From contig JADKEV010000004.1 of assembly GCA_016717855.1 (NCBI GenBank), positions 124,001 to 188,000 of the forward strand: 64,000 nt of DNA, given 5' to 3'. Below are positions 51,377 to 60,587 of the stretch, one piece after another. The position numbers and the translations under genes were made by a program. The stretch comes from Betaproteobacteria bacterium. Its GTDB lineage: Bacteria; Pseudomonadota; Gammaproteobacteria; Burkholderiales; Casimicrobiaceae. Each line of letters opens with the position of its first letter. Positions within the stretch are counted from its first letter, which is position 1. The notes beneath the pieces are model-generated. The model was not told where the DNA came from and ran no database searches. It saw nothing but the letters and a program-made list of their open reading frames with translations.

Positions 51377-51955
51377 TCAATTCGATTGCTTTGAACCGAG
51401 CTTGCCGCGCAGCGCGCCGAACGGACTGCTGTCCTCCGGCAAGGTGTCGATGCGGATTTCGTCCGCACCCTGCGCCTCGCTCCCCGCGCGCCGGGCACAT
51501 CCCGGATCGTCGCACATGGGGGCAAACGGCAAGCCCAACAAAAACTCGTCTTCCAACAACTCGTTCAGATTCAGCGGCTGATCCGCGAGGACAACCTCCG
51601 CCTCTTCCACTTCGCTATCCCACGCCTCGAGCTGGCGCTGGTTCGCGGCGAGCAACACCGCGGTCTGCCCGCCGAGCTGCCACTGCATCGGATGCAGGCA
51701 GCGTTGGCAGATCACTTCCACCGACCCGCTCAATGCAAACAACAGCCTGGGCCGCCCGCTGGCGTCGGCGCCGCCCTCGACCCGGTACGCGATTTCCGCG
51801 GCAGGATCGACAACGGACTCGGCGGCCCGTGGCCAGTCGGCCAAGCGCACCGTACCCGATGCGGCCTGGCCGGCGGCAGCGAATTCCCGCGCCCGAAACC
51901 GGTTCAGCGAATGGTCCGGCAGACTCGACGTGCTCGCTGTGGCTTTGGTCGGCAT
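51377..51955 (-). CDS. yceD: YceD/DUF177 family protein (23S rRNA accumulation)
   Basis: 192 residues. The conserved core is VEVICQRCLHPMQWQL with two cysteines, then EEAEVVLADQPLNLNELLED and DEFLLGLPFAPMCDDPGC. The family is linked to 23S rRNA accumulation in bacteria and plants. It heads the rpmF-plsX-fab operon. The ATG at 51955 is only nine bases from the -10 of a consensus promoter, so its mRNA is probably leaderless or nearly so. No later ATG, GTG or TTG would keep the domain. Confidence 0.9.
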   Translation of the reverse strand: MPTKATASTSSLPDHSLNRFRAREFAAAGQAASGTVRLADWPRAAESVVDPAAEIAYRVEGGADASGRPRLLFALSGSVEVICQRCLHPMQWQLGGQTAVLLAANQRQLEAWDSEVEEAEVVLADQPLNLNELLEDEFLLGLPFAPMCDDPGCARRAGSEAQGADEIRIDTLPEDSSPFGALRGKLGSKQSN

Positions 51956-51964
51956 AAACGCGGC

Positions 51965-51993
51965 ATAATAGCGTTTTTCCCCCGTCCTGTCAA
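51965..51993 (-). promoter_or_regulatory. Consensus sigma-70 promoter of the yceD-rpmF-plsX-fab operon
   Basis: On the minus strand TTGACA (51988-51993) is followed after exactly 17 bp by TATTAT (51965-51970), a near-perfect sigma-70 promoter. Transcription would begin about seven bases on, at roughly 51955-51959, at or a few bases before the yceD start codon. On the plus strand the same DNA offers CATAAT, a possible -10 for the divergent maf gene. Confidence 0.8.
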
Positions 51994-52000
51994 AATTCCC

Positions 52001-52618
52001 ATGACAGCGACTCCCTTGGAAATCAAGCCTTTGGACCGGATTCCTCCGCTCGTTCTCGCCTCGACTTCGCGCTATCGCAGCGAGCTGCTCACCCGGCTTC
52101 GCCTTCCGTTCGAGGCCGTGGCGCCCGAGGTGGACGAAGCGCCTATGCCCGGCGAAACTTGCGCCGCGACGGCGCTGCGCCTGGCCGCGGCGAAGGCGCG
52201 CTCGCTGCATGTGCGGTTTCCCGACGCGCTGATCATCGGCTCCGACCAGGTCGCGGACCTCGACGGCCAGCCCCTGGGCAAGCCGGGAACGTTCACCAAT
52301 GCGCTCCGGCAGCTGCAGGCGATGCGGGGTCGAACGGTCGTGTTCCACACGGCGATCGCGCTGCTCGACGCGCGCTTCGACAGCATCGAGACGATGACGG
52401 TGCCCACGACGGTGCGCTTTCGCAGCCTGCCGGACGACTTTCTTGCGCGCTACCTGGAACTCGACGAACCCTACGACTGCGCCGGCAGCGCCAAGGCCGA
52501 GGCGCTGGGCATCGTGCTGACCGAGAAGATCGAAAGCGCGGACCCCACGGCGCTGATCGGCTTGCCCCTGATCGCCCTGACCGGCATGCTCACCGCCGCG
52601 GGCTTTGCCATTTTCTGA
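52001..52618 (+). CDS. maf: Maf-family nucleotide pyrophosphatase (YceF-like)
   Basis: 205 residues. LVLASTSRYRSELL at the start, GETCAATALRLAAAKA, the GSDQV metal site, and CAGSAKAEALGIVL are Maf motifs, closest to the YceF (7-methyl-GTP pyrophosphatase) branch. These house-cleaning enzymes hydrolyse modified nucleotides such as m7GTP. It is divergent from yceD, as in many proteobacteria, and overlaps the next gene (TGATG). Confidence 0.93.
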   Translation: MTATPLEIKPLDRIPPLVLASTSRYRSELLTRLRLPFEAVAPEVDEAPMPGETCAATALRLAAAKARSLHVRFPDALIIGSDQVADLDGQPLGKPGTFTNALRQLQAMRGRTVVFHTAIALLDARFDSIETMTVPTTVRFRSLPDDFLARYLELDEPYDCAGSAKAEALGIVLTEKIESADPTALIGLPLIALTGMLTAAGFAIF

Positions 52619-53340
52619 TGGCAGCCGGGCGAGTTTACCTGGTTCCCAACCTGCTTGGCGTCGCCGCGCCGGAGTCGGCGCTGCCCGCGCGCACCATTCT
52701 TGTCGCCCGCGAGTTGCGTCATGTCGTGGCCGAGAACGCCAAGGTGGCGCGCGCGTTCCTGAAGAGCATCGGCACCACCGCCGCGATACAGGCTATCGCC
52801 ATCGAAGAGTTGAACGAGCGCACGCCGCCGCCGCAGGTAGACGCGCTGCTGGACCCGACGCGCGCGGGCAGCGACCTGGGCCTGATGTCCGATGCCGGCT
52901 GTCCGGGCGTGGCCGACCCCGGCGCCAGGCTCGTGGCCGCCGCGCATCGCGCCGGCATCCAGGTCATCCCGCTGGTCGGGCCGTCGTCCATCCTGCTGGC
53001 GCTGATGGCCTCGGGCATGAACGGCCAGGGCTTCACCTTTCACGGCTATCTCCCGGCCAAGACCGAAGCGCGGACCGCGGCGCTGCGGCGGGTCGAGGAA
53101 CTGGCCAGCAAGAGCGGCGCCACGCAACTGTTCATCGAAACGCCCTACCGCAACGTCGCCATGCTGCAAAGCCTGATCGCGCTGTGCGCGAACGAGACGC
53201 TGCTGGGAGTCGCCGCGGACTTGACGCTGGCGTCGGAGGAAATCGTGGTGCTGCCGGTCACGCAGTGGCGCCGCCGCGATCTCGCGGCCTACCAGAACCG
53301 GCCGGCTATCTTTCTGCTGGGGAAGGCGGGCGCGAACTGA
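52618..53340 (+). CDS. RsmI-like SAM-dependent methyltransferase
   Basis: 240 residues of the tetrapyrrole methylase fold. GRVYLVPNLLG replaces the LYVVATPIGN of true RsmI. LGLMSDAGCPGVADPGARLV, IPLVGPSSILLALMASG and LFIETPYRN are shared. RsmI 2'-O-methylates C1402 of 16S rRNA; this divergent paralogue, common next to maf in betaproteobacteria, may act on another RNA or small molecule. Its start overlaps the maf stop by one base. Confidence 0.88.
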   Translation: MAAGRVYLVPNLLGVAAPESALPARTILVARELRHVVAENAKVARAFLKSIGTTAAIQAIAIEELNERTPPPQVDALLDPTRAGSDLGLMSDAGCPGVADPGARLVAAAHRAGIQVIPLVGPSSILLALMASGMNGQGFTFHGYLPAKTEARTAALRRVEELASKSGATQLFIETPYRNVAMLQSLIALCANETLLGVAADLTLASEEIVVLPVTQWRRRDLAAYQNRPAIFLLGKAGAN

Positions 53341-53365
53341 ATCGCGGCCGGCGCTTCGGCGCGCT

Positions 53366-53794
53366 TCAGGCCGCCGCGATGTAGTCCTTCAGCATCGTGT
53401 TCTCGAAACTCTGCTCTTCGTAGACGGCCTTGGCCACGTCGTGAAACGACACGACTCCCAACAGCGTGGACTCGTCCATGACCGGCACGTAGCGCGCGTG
53501 CCGCTCGAGCATCTTTCCGCGCAGTTCCATCACTTCCGTGCCGGGACTTGTCGTCAGCGGCTCCGGCTCCATGACGTCCGCAACCTTGACGTTGCCCAGA
53601 ACGCCATCCTGCCGGTCGAGCACCGCCAGCACTTCGCGAAAAGTCAACATGCCGACCAGCTTTCCCTGATCCATCACGATCTGCGACCCCATGTCGAGAT
53701 CGGCCATGACGCGGACGGCATCGCGAACCTTGTCGGCCGGGCTGGTGGTGTAGAGCGTATTGCCCTTGATGCGCAGAATCTCGCTGACAAGCAT
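53366..53794 (-). CDS. Stand-alone tandem CBS-domain protein
   Basis: 142 residues forming two CBS domains (about 8-60 and 72-130: TFREVLAVLDRQ, VADVMEPEPLTTSPGTEVME, YVPVMDESTLLGVVSFHDVA). Such small proteins bind adenine nucleotides and regulate partners. No enzyme is fused and no partner is evident. GGAGG lies upstream of the ATG. Confidence 0.9.
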   Translation of the reverse strand: MLVSEILRIKGNTLYTTSPADKVRDAVRVMADLDMGSQIVMDQGKLVGMLTFREVLAVLDRQDGVLGNVKVADVMEPEPLTTSPGTEVMELRGKMLERHARYVPVMDESTLLGVVSFHDVAKAVYEEQSFENTMLKDYIAAA

Positions 53795-53919
53795 TGCTGC
53801 CTCCTTAAATGCGGTAGTTCGCCGACGGCTATCCCGCGGACATCATTCGAAGAATTTACTCCAGGTTGCCCGCTTTGTATAGCCGGCGCGGCTCCATCCC
53901 GCGGCGCGACGGCGGGGAC

Positions 53920-54087
53920 TCAGTCGTCCTTCGCCTTCAGCGATTGACGAAGGTCAACCAGCATCATGGCGATGCCGACCAGGATGCTCCCGGTGAGCGG
54001 AATGTTTTTCAACTTCAACACGACCGGGATCAGGTAGCCAAGCACCAGCACCAATGCAACGATACCTGCGAATATTCTGATCGGCAT
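53920..54087 (-). CDS. Small two-helix membrane protein
   Basis: 55 residues: MPIRIFAGIVALVLVLGYLI is one hydrophobic helix and LTGSILVGIAMMLVDL a second, with a charged end. AGGAGA lies eight bases before the ATG. It is 23 bp downstream of the amidase gene and could be the last gene of that operon. No function is known. Confidence 0.7.
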   Translation of the reverse strand: MPIRIFAGIVALVLVLGYLIPVVLKLKNIPLTGSILVGIAMMLVDLRQSLKAKDD

Positions 54088-54110
54088 AACTGTTTCTCCT
54101 GGTCGATGCT

Positions 54111-55445
54111 TCAGCCTGCCTGGACCTGCGCCACCAGCCAGCGCGCCGTGCGCAGCAGGCGCGCGTCGTCGCCGCGCGCGCCGACGAGTTGCACGCCCAG
54201 CGGCAATCCGTTCGCGCCGTTCATCAGCGGCAGGGTCACGGCGGGCATTCCGCACAGCGTCCAGAGCGTGCAGAACGCGGGGTCCCCGGTCGCCTCGAGT
54301 CTTGGCGCCGTTCCGGGTGCGGACGGGGTCAGCACCGCGTCGTGGACCGCGAGCAATTCGGCGAATCCCTCGTTGAGATTGGCAATGCGTCCGAGGGCCT
54401 TCTGGTAGTCGAGCGCGCCCACCGCGCGCCCGCGCGCGAGTTGCGCGCGCAACGACTCCGACAAGCGATCCCGCCCCTTTTCCCACTCCAGGTCCAGGTT
54501 CCAGGCCATTTCCGCTTCCATGATGGTGCGGTGCCAGTCCCACGCGTCGCGCAGCGAATCCGGCAGCACGTGTTCCGCGCAATGGCTGCCGAGAGCTGCC
54601 ACGAGCTCGGCAAACGCTTCCGGCGTGTCGGCGTCCACCCGGTCCCACACCGGCGTCTTGATGAACGCGAGCTTCGGCGGCAGCGGCGGCTCGGAGGCAG
54701 CCGTCGCCACGAACGGGATCTGCGCCCGCGGCCGCGTGTCGGGGTCGCGCTCGTCGTGCCCCGTCAGCTGCTCGGCGAGCAGCGCGACATCCTCGAGGGT
54801 GCGGCCGAACATGCCGATCTGATCGAGCGTGCGCGAGAGCTTGAGGACGCCGTGGCGGGGGATGAGTCCATGTGTCGGCTTGAATCCGTAGACGCCGCAG
54901 AACGCCGCCGGACGGATCACCGACCCGTTGGTCTGACTGCCCAGCGCGAGCGGGACCATGCCCGCGGCGACCGCCGCCGCCGAGCCGGATGACGACCCGC
55001 CGGGAGTGTGCTCTGGATTGTGCGGATTGCGCGTTTTGCCGGGCATGTAGGTGGCGCACTCGGTGGTCACGGTCTTGCCCATGATCACTGCACCCGCGGC
55101 CCGCAGCATCGCGACAACGGTCGCGTCGCGCTCCGGCATGCGACCGGCGTGCAGCACCGTGCCGTCTTCGGTCGGCATGTCGCCGGTGTCGAAAACATCC
55201 TTGATCCCGACCGGCACGCCGTGCAACGCCCCGATCGACCGCCCCATCATCCGGTCGAGGTCGCGCGCGCGCGCCTGCTCCCGGGCATATGCCGGATCGA
55301 GGAATTGCCACGCCTGCACCGCCGGCTCGACGGCTTCGATGCGCGCCAGGCATGCGTCGACGAGTTGCTCCGAACTGATGGAGCCCTCGCGGATCGCGCG
55401 CGCCGCGTCAGCCGCGGACAGCCACTCGAGTCTGGTCGCATCCAT
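54111..55445 (-). CDS. Amidase signature family amidase
   Basis: 444 residues. The Ser-cisSer-Lys triad shows as the Lys in VGIKDVFDTG and the two serines in GGSSSGSAAAV and TNGSVIRPAAF, with the CGVYGFKPTHG segment. It hydrolyses an amide to acid plus ammonia or amine. It begins three bases after the TRAP large permease gene, so the imported compound may be, or be made into, its substrate. It lacks any GatB/GatC-like partner, so a tRNA amidotransferase role is unlikely. Confidence 0.9.
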   Translation of the reverse strand: MDATRLEWLSAADAARAIREGSISSEQLVDACLARIEAVEPAVQAWQFLDPAYAREQARARDLDRMMGRSIGALHGVPVGIKDVFDTGDMPTEDGTVLHAGRMPERDATVVAMLRAAGAVIMGKTVTTECATYMPGKTRNPHNPEHTPGGSSSGSAAAVAAGMVPLALGSQTNGSVIRPAAFCGVYGFKPTHGLIPRHGVLKLSRTLDQIGMFGRTLEDVALLAEQLTGHDERDPDTRPRAQIPFVATAASEPPLPPKLAFIKTPVWDRVDADTPEAFAELVAALGSHCAEHVLPDSLRDAWDWHRTIMEAEMAWNLDLEWEKGRDRLSESLRAQLARGRAVGALDYQKALGRIANLNEGFAELLAVHDAVLTPSAPGTAPRLEATGDPAFCTLWTLCGMPAVTLPLMNGANGLPLGVQLVGARGDDARLLRTARWLVAQVQAG

Positions 55446-55448
55446 GGG

Positions 55449-56795
55449 TCAATTGCCGTACAGGACGCCAGGCAGCCAGAGCGCGACCTGCGGGAACACG
55501 TAGATGATCAGCATCGTGACCAGCACGATGTAGACGAACGGCATGCAGCCGCTGAAGATTTGCGTGAGCAGCACCGAAGGCGGGCTCACGCCTTTCAGGT
55601 AGTAGGCCGCCATCGCCATCGGCGGCGACAGGAACGCGGTCTGCAGGTTGATCGCCACCAGGATGCCGAAGATCATCGGGTCGATTTCGAAGTGTGAGAG
55701 CATCGGCAGGAAGATCGGCACGAAGATGATGATGATCTCGGTCCATTCGAGCGGCCACCCGAGCACGAAGATGATCGCCTGCGACATCAGCAGGAACGTG
55801 ATCGGGCTGAGATTCAGGCCCAGCACGAAATCCTTGATCAGCACGTTGCCGCCCAGGTAGGCGAAGATCGACGCGAAAATCGCCGAGCCGACGAACAGCC
55901 AGCACACCATCGCCGAAGTGCGCGCGGTGAGGAACACCGCCTCGCGCAGGCGCTGCCAGGTGAGCGAGCGATAGGCCGCCGCGAGCACCATGGCGCCGAC
56001 CGCCCCGACCGAGGCCGCCTCGGTGGGCGTCGCCAGCCCGAACATGATCGCTCCCAGCACCGACAGAATCAGCAGCGCGAGCGGAAAGAACGATTTCGCC
56101 AGCATCACGAACAGTTCACCCATCGCGACGTTCCCCTCCTCCTTGGGCAACGGCGGGGCGAGGTGGGGCTTGAAGATCGCCAGCACGATCACGTAGACGA
56201 TGTACATGCCGGCGAGGAAGAACCCGGGGATGAAGGCGGCCGCGTAGAGCTTGACCACCGACAGGCCTGCAACCGCGCCGTAGACGATCAGCATGATCGA
56301 TGGCGGGATCAGTATGCCCAGGCAGCCCCCGGCGCAGATCACGCCCGCGGCGAGCCGCGTGTCGTAGCCGGCCTTGATCATCTGCGGAAACGCGAGCAGG
56401 CCCATCAGGGTCACGACCGCACCGACAATGCCGGTGGCCGTTGCAAACAGCGCGCAGGTCGCGAGCGTCGCCACCGCCAGCGCGCCCGGAACCCGCTTGA
56501 GCGCGATCTGCAGGCTACGGAACAGGTTGTCGAGGATGTTGGCGCGCTCGACCAGGTAGCCCATCAGCAGGAACAGCGGGATCGACACCAGCGCGTCGTT
56601 GTTCAGCACCGTGAAAGTGTTCTGCGTCAGCGAATAGAACACGCGGTTGTTGAAGAAGTCCTGCAGCGGCTGATAGTAGGCGTAGTAGCCGAATCCGACG
56701 CCCAGCGCCATCAACGTGAAGGCGACCGGAAAACCGATCATGATCGTGAAGACGAGGATGCCCAGCATCATCAGGGCGACGCCGGGATCGCTCAT
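55449..56795 (-). CDS. TRAP transporter large permease (DctM family)
   Basis: 448 residues, almost all membrane helices (about 12). Typical segments include GVAFGYYAYYQPL-like loops, NTFTVLNNDALVSIPLFLLM, ATGIVGAVVTLMGLLAFPQM and LGCPGILIPPS-type CLGILIPPSIMLIVYG. It moves a carboxylate-type substrate with sodium, taking it from the periplasmic DctP protein. It overlaps the small permease gene by four bases. Confidence 0.93.
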   Translation of the reverse strand: MSDPGVALMMLGILVFTIMIGFPVAFTLMALGVGFGYYAYYQPLQDFFNNRVFYSLTQNTFTVLNNDALVSIPLFLLMGYLVERANILDNLFRSLQIALKRVPGALAVATLATCALFATATGIVGAVVTLMGLLAFPQMIKAGYDTRLAAGVICAGGCLGILIPPSIMLIVYGAVAGLSVVKLYAAAFIPGFFLAGMYIVYVIVLAIFKPHLAPPLPKEEGNVAMGELFVMLAKSFFPLALLILSVLGAIMFGLATPTEAASVGAVGAMVLAAAYRSLTWQRLREAVFLTARTSAMVCWLFVGSAIFASIFAYLGGNVLIKDFVLGLNLSPITFLLMSQAIIFVLGWPLEWTEIIIIFVPIFLPMLSHFEIDPMIFGILVAINLQTAFLSPPMAMAAYYLKGVSPPSVLLTQIFSGCMPFVYIVLVTMLIIYVFPQVALWLPGVLYGN

Positions 56796-57412
56796 CGCGC
56801 GCCTCCCTGGATCGCATGCGACACCCGCGCCGCCTGCTCGTCGGCCTCACGTGCGTGCTCCGCGAGGATCTGCTTTTCGAGTTCCTCGACGTCATGCAGG
56901 CGCCCAGCCCATTGCCCGTCGCGCAGGCAGAGGATGCAGCGCAGGACTTCGGCGAGGCCCTGCAGCGCGATCAGGGCACCGCCGACCGGGATCAGCATCT
57001 TCAGCGGCCAGATCGGCACGCCCGCCGGGCTGTTCACGCTGACCTCGTGGATGCGCATCGCTTCAAAACCATATCCCCAGCCGGAAATGACCAGAGCGAG
57101 TATTCCGGGGAAGAAGAACACTATGTACAACACCAGTTCCACCGCTGCCTGGGTGCGCTCCGGCCACAGCCGGTAGAACATGTCGGCGCGGACGTGACCG
57201 CCCCGCGACAGCGTGTACGCGCCGGCCATGTAGAAGACCGCGCCATACATCAGGTAGCTCATGTCGAACGCCCAGCTGGTCGGGTCGTTCAGCACGTAGC
57301 GCACGAACACTTCGTAGCAGGTGCCGAACGCGACAATGATGATGCACCATGAAAACGCATGGCCTATGGTCTTGCTCAGCTGATCGATGGCGTATATGAG
57401 GCGCTGCATCAT
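56792..57412 (-). CDS. TRAP transporter small permease (DctQ family)
   Basis: 206 residues with four membrane helices (about 15-35, 55-75, 90-115 and 135-160) and a hydrophilic C-terminal extension rich in Glu, Ala and Arg. It pairs with the DctM-type permease. YVLNDPTSWAFDMSYLMYGA and TLSRGGHVRADMFY are typical of the mannitol/chloroaromatic-like branch. Confidence 0.9.
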   Translation of the reverse strand: MMQRLIYAIDQLSKTIGHAFSWCIIIVAFGTCYEVFVRYVLNDPTSWAFDMSYLMYGAVFYMAGAYTLSRGGHVRADMFYRLWPERTQAAVELVLYIVFFFPGILALVISGWGYGFEAMRIHEVSVNSPAGVPIWPLKMLIPVGGALIALQGLAEVLRCILCLRDGQWAGRLHDVEELEKQILAEHAREADEQAARVSHAIQGGAR

Positions 57413-57492
57413 GGATTTGGCCCGGGGATGGAAATGAAACGGGGCGGCGCGTTGCCGGGCCGCCCCACTTGCCGACTAGCCTTGGTACCGGA

Positions 57493-58626
57493 TCATGCGG
57501 GAAGCTTGGTCTTGAAGATGTGCTCGTACCCGAGATGGTAATCGGCTTCGTTGACGAACATGTAGTACGCGACGCGCTTGGCCCAGGCGCGCTGCGACTC
57601 GACCACCTTGGCGAAGAAGGGATCCTCGTCGGACAGGCGCTTGGTCAGGACGTCCCACGCCTTGAGCTGCTCGGCCATCACCGACTTCGGCGTCCGGATC
57701 ACGTTGACCTTGTGCTTGTCCTTCAGGATCTCGAGGTCGCGCGAGTAGTTGTCCATCGCCGTCCACCAGTTCGACGAGCTGGCGGCCTCGACGCCGTACT
57801 GCAGGATCGCCTGCAGGTCCTTCGGGATCGTGTTCCACTTCTGCTTGTTGAAGAGAATTTCGAAGAACTCCATCGCCTGGTGGTAGCTGCCCATCATGTA
57901 GTTCTTGATCACGTCCTGCGCACCGAAACGCATGTCCGAGGTCGGGTTGTTGAACTCGAACGCGTCGATCACGCCTTTTTCCAGCGCCGGCATGATTTCC
58001 CCGCCGGGGAGCTGCGTCACCTTCGCGCCCATTTCCTGGAACAGGTCGGCGGCCAGCCCCACGGTGCGGTACTTCAGGCCCTTCAGTTCCGAAGCGTCCT
58101 TGATCGCTTTCTTGAACCAGCCCAGCGGCTGCGTCGGCATCGGCATGGCGAAAAAGCCGACGACGTCGAGGTTGAGCTTGGCCAGCAGTTCGTTATAGAG
58201 CTGCAGCCCGCCGCCGCGATAGATCCACGCCAGCGTCTGGTGCGCGTCGCAGCCGTTGATCGGACCGGAGCCGAACAGCGAGGCCACCTTGGACTTGCCG
58301 TACCAGTACACGGGCACGCTGTGGGCCGCATCCAGCACGCCCTTGCTCACCGCGTCCATTTCCTGGAATGTCTTCACGACCGACCCCGTGAGGAGGTAGT
58401 CGATGCGCAGCCGGCCGCCCGCCATGTCGTTGACGCGCTTGACGTATTCCTGCGCCATTTCGTTGAAAATGTCCTTGGCGCCCCACGCACCCTGCATCTT
58501 GAGCACGATCGGCGACTGGGATCTGGCGATCATGGGGAAGCCCATGGTTGCGGCGCCCGCCGCGGCGGCGCCGGCGCCCGCGAGGAACTTGCGACGCGGC
58601 AGAGGTTTGGATTGCTCATTGCTCAT
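57493..58626 (-). CDS. TRAP transporter substrate-binding protein (DctP family), Tat-exported
   Basis: 377 residues. The N-terminus PLPRRKFLAGAGAAAAGAAT is a twin-arginine signal. The binding fold has the conserved Arg in LKYRTVGLAADLFQEMGA that clamps the ligand carboxylate, and EFNNPTSDMRFGAQ. It delivers ligand to DctQM. First gene of the TRAP-amidase operon; AGGAG lies upstream of the ATG. Confidence 0.93.
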   Translation of the reverse strand: MSNEQSKPLPRRKFLAGAGAAAAGAATMGFPMIARSQSPIVLKMQGAWGAKDIFNEMAQEYVKRVNDMAGGRLRIDYLLTGSVVKTFQEMDAVSKGVLDAAHSVPVYWYGKSKVASLFGSGPINGCDAHQTLAWIYRGGGLQLYNELLAKLNLDVVGFFAMPMPTQPLGWFKKAIKDASELKGLKYRTVGLAADLFQEMGAKVTQLPGGEIMPALEKGVIDAFEFNNPTSDMRFGAQDVIKNYMMGSYHQAMEFFEILFNKQKWNTIPKDLQAILQYGVEAASSSNWWTAMDNYSRDLEILKDKHKVNVIRTPKSVMAEQLKAWDVLTKRLSDEDPFFAKVVESQRAWAKRVAYYMFVNEADYHLGYEHIFKTKLPA

Positions 58627-58994
58627 CGGTTTCTCCTATAGTGGATTATTGTCCAACGGTGGTACCGCGTTGACCGCACCGGGTTGAATTCGAATTTTTC
58701 GGCGCCGGGTCATGGCTGCCCATGCTAATCGCCGCGACCCCGAAGTGCAATAGCTAATACGGGGTGTCCGCCGCGGGAAATCAGGCTTCTTGCATGCTGC
58801 GCCGCAGCAAAGTACGACCCGTCCGCCTTCCCGGATCCGGGGTAGTTGCCGCGTGCCGAACGCGGCTGTGCCGGCCACGTGCCGATCGTTCTTCGCGGCC
58901 CGACATCGGCGTGGGCCGTTCGGCTAAACTCCCATGTCTGGGGCCGGCCTTTGCGCCATGCACGCCGCCATCCGCGACTTGACGAGGAGCAATC
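58627..58994. other. Divergent intergenic region between dctP and nadB
   Basis: 368 bp without a recognisable gene. It should hold promoters for the TRAP operon and nadB. I see no hexamer pair of good spacing for either. A GAGGAG ribosome site at 58985-58990 serves nadB. Confidence 0.4.
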
Positions 58995-60578
58995 TTGCAG
59001 ACATTCGATGTTTTGATCGTGGGCAGCGGCCTCGCCGGATTGACGGCGGCGCTGCATCTGGCGGAGAGCAAGAGCGTCGCCGTGCTGACCAAGCAGCAGA
59101 TGCCCGACGGCGCTTCCAGCTGGGCGCAGGGCGGGATCGCCGCAGTCCTCAGCGACGACGACTCCACCGATGATCACGTCAAGGACACGCTGATCGCGGG
59201 CGCCGGATTGTGCGACGAATCGGCGACCCGCTTCGTGGTCGAGCACGCGCGCGAAGCCATTTCCTGGCTGATCGAGCTCGGCGTCCCGTTCACGCGCGAC
59301 GACGAGAACAAGACCGGTTTCCACCTGACCCGCGAAGGTGGGCACAGCTTTCGCCGGATCATCCACGCCGCCGATGCGACCGGCTTCGCAGTCCAGCAGA
59401 CGCTGATCAAGGAGGTGGCCCGCCACCCGCGCATCCGCATCCTGGAGAATCATGTCGCGATCGACGTGATCACCGGCCGCAAGCTCGGCCGCGGCGACCG
59501 GACCTGCCACGGCCTCTACGCGCTGGATGTAGCGACCGGAAAAATCCAGACGTACGCCGCGGGTGACACGATCCTGGCCACCGGCGGCGCCGGCAAGGTC
59601 TATTTGTACACGACCAATCCCGACACCGCCAGCGGCGACGGCATCGCGATGGCGTGGCGGGCCGGCTGCCGCACGGCCAACATGGAGTTCATCCAGTTTC
59701 ACCCGACCTGCCTGTACCACCCGCTGGCCAAGTCGTTCCTGATCAGCGAGGCCGTCCGCGGCGAAGGCGGCCTGCTCAAGCTCCCCGACGGCACGCGCTT
59801 CATGCCGCAGCATGACCCGCGCGCCGAGCTGGCGCCGCGCGACATCGTCGCGCGCGCGATCGACTTCGAGATCAAGAAGCGCGGCCTGGACTGCGTCTTC
59901 CTGGACATTTCGCACAAGCCCGCCGATTTCGTCCGCGAGCACTTCCCGACCATCCACGCGCGCTGCCTCGAGTACGGCATCGACATCACCAGGCAGCCGA
60001 TCCCCGTCGTCCCCGCCGCGCACTACACCTGCGGTGGCGTGATGACCGACCTGAACGGGCGCACCGACGTCGACCGGCTGTACGCGATCGGGGAGACCGC
60101 CTTCACCGGCCTGCATGGCGCGAACCGGCTCGCCAGCAATTCGCTGCTCGAGTGCCTGGTGTTCGGCCGTGCCGCGTCGCTGGACATCCGCGCCAAAGCC
60201 CCGGCGACCGGCGTCGCGCTCCCCGAGTGGGACGAGAGCCGGGTGACCAACGCGGACGAGGAAGTGGTGATCTCGCACAACTGGGACGAACTGCGGCGCT
60301 TCATGTGGAACTACGTCGGCATCGTGCGCACCGACAAGCGGCTCGAGCGCGCGGCGCACCGGATCTCCCTGCTCAAGGCCGAGATCGAGGAGTTCTACTC
60401 GAATTTCCGCGTCACCGGCGACCTGCTGGAACTGCGCAACCTGGTGCAGACCGCGGAACTGATCGTCCGTTCGGCGCAGGCGCGCAAGGAAAGCCGCGGC
60501 CTGCACTACAGCCGCGACTATCCGGAGCTGTTGCCGCAGGCGCTGAACACGATCCTGACCCCTGACAAAAAGCCGTAG
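58995..60578 (+). CDS. nadB: L-aspartate oxidase
   Basis: 527 residues beginning with a TTG codon preceded by GAGGAG; no ATG at the right place exists. FAD motif VLIVGSGLAGLTAAL, SSWAQGGIAAVL, the active-site HTREGGHSFRR-like LTREGGHSFRRI, FHPTCLY, and AAHYTCGGVMTDLNGRTDV are family marks; a helical C-terminal domain follows. It makes iminoaspartate for NAD synthesis with fumarate or oxygen as acceptor. Its partners nadA and nadC are not in the window. Confidence 0.96.
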   Translation: MQTFDVLIVGSGLAGLTAALHLAESKSVAVLTKQQMPDGASSWAQGGIAAVLSDDDSTDDHVKDTLIAGAGLCDESATRFVVEHAREAISWLIELGVPFTRDDENKTGFHLTREGGHSFRRIIHAADATGFAVQQTLIKEVARHPRIRILENHVAIDVITGRKLGRGDRTCHGLYALDVATGKIQTYAAGDTILATGGAGKVYLYTTNPDTASGDGIAMAWRAGCRTANMEFIQFHPTCLYHPLAKSFLISEAVRGEGGLLKLPDGTRFMPQHDPRAELAPRDIVARAIDFEIKKRGLDCVFLDISHKPADFVREHFPTIHARCLEYGIDITRQPIPVVPAAHYTCGGVMTDLNGRTDVDRLYAIGETAFTGLHGANRLASNSLLECLVFGRAASLDIRAKAPATGVALPEWDESRVTNADEEVVISHNWDELRRFMWNYVGIVRTDKRLERAAHRISLLKAEIEEFYSNFRVTGDLLELRNLVQTAELIVRSAQARKESRGLHYSRDYPELLPQALNTILTPDKKP

Positions 60579-60587
60579 GACGCGTGG

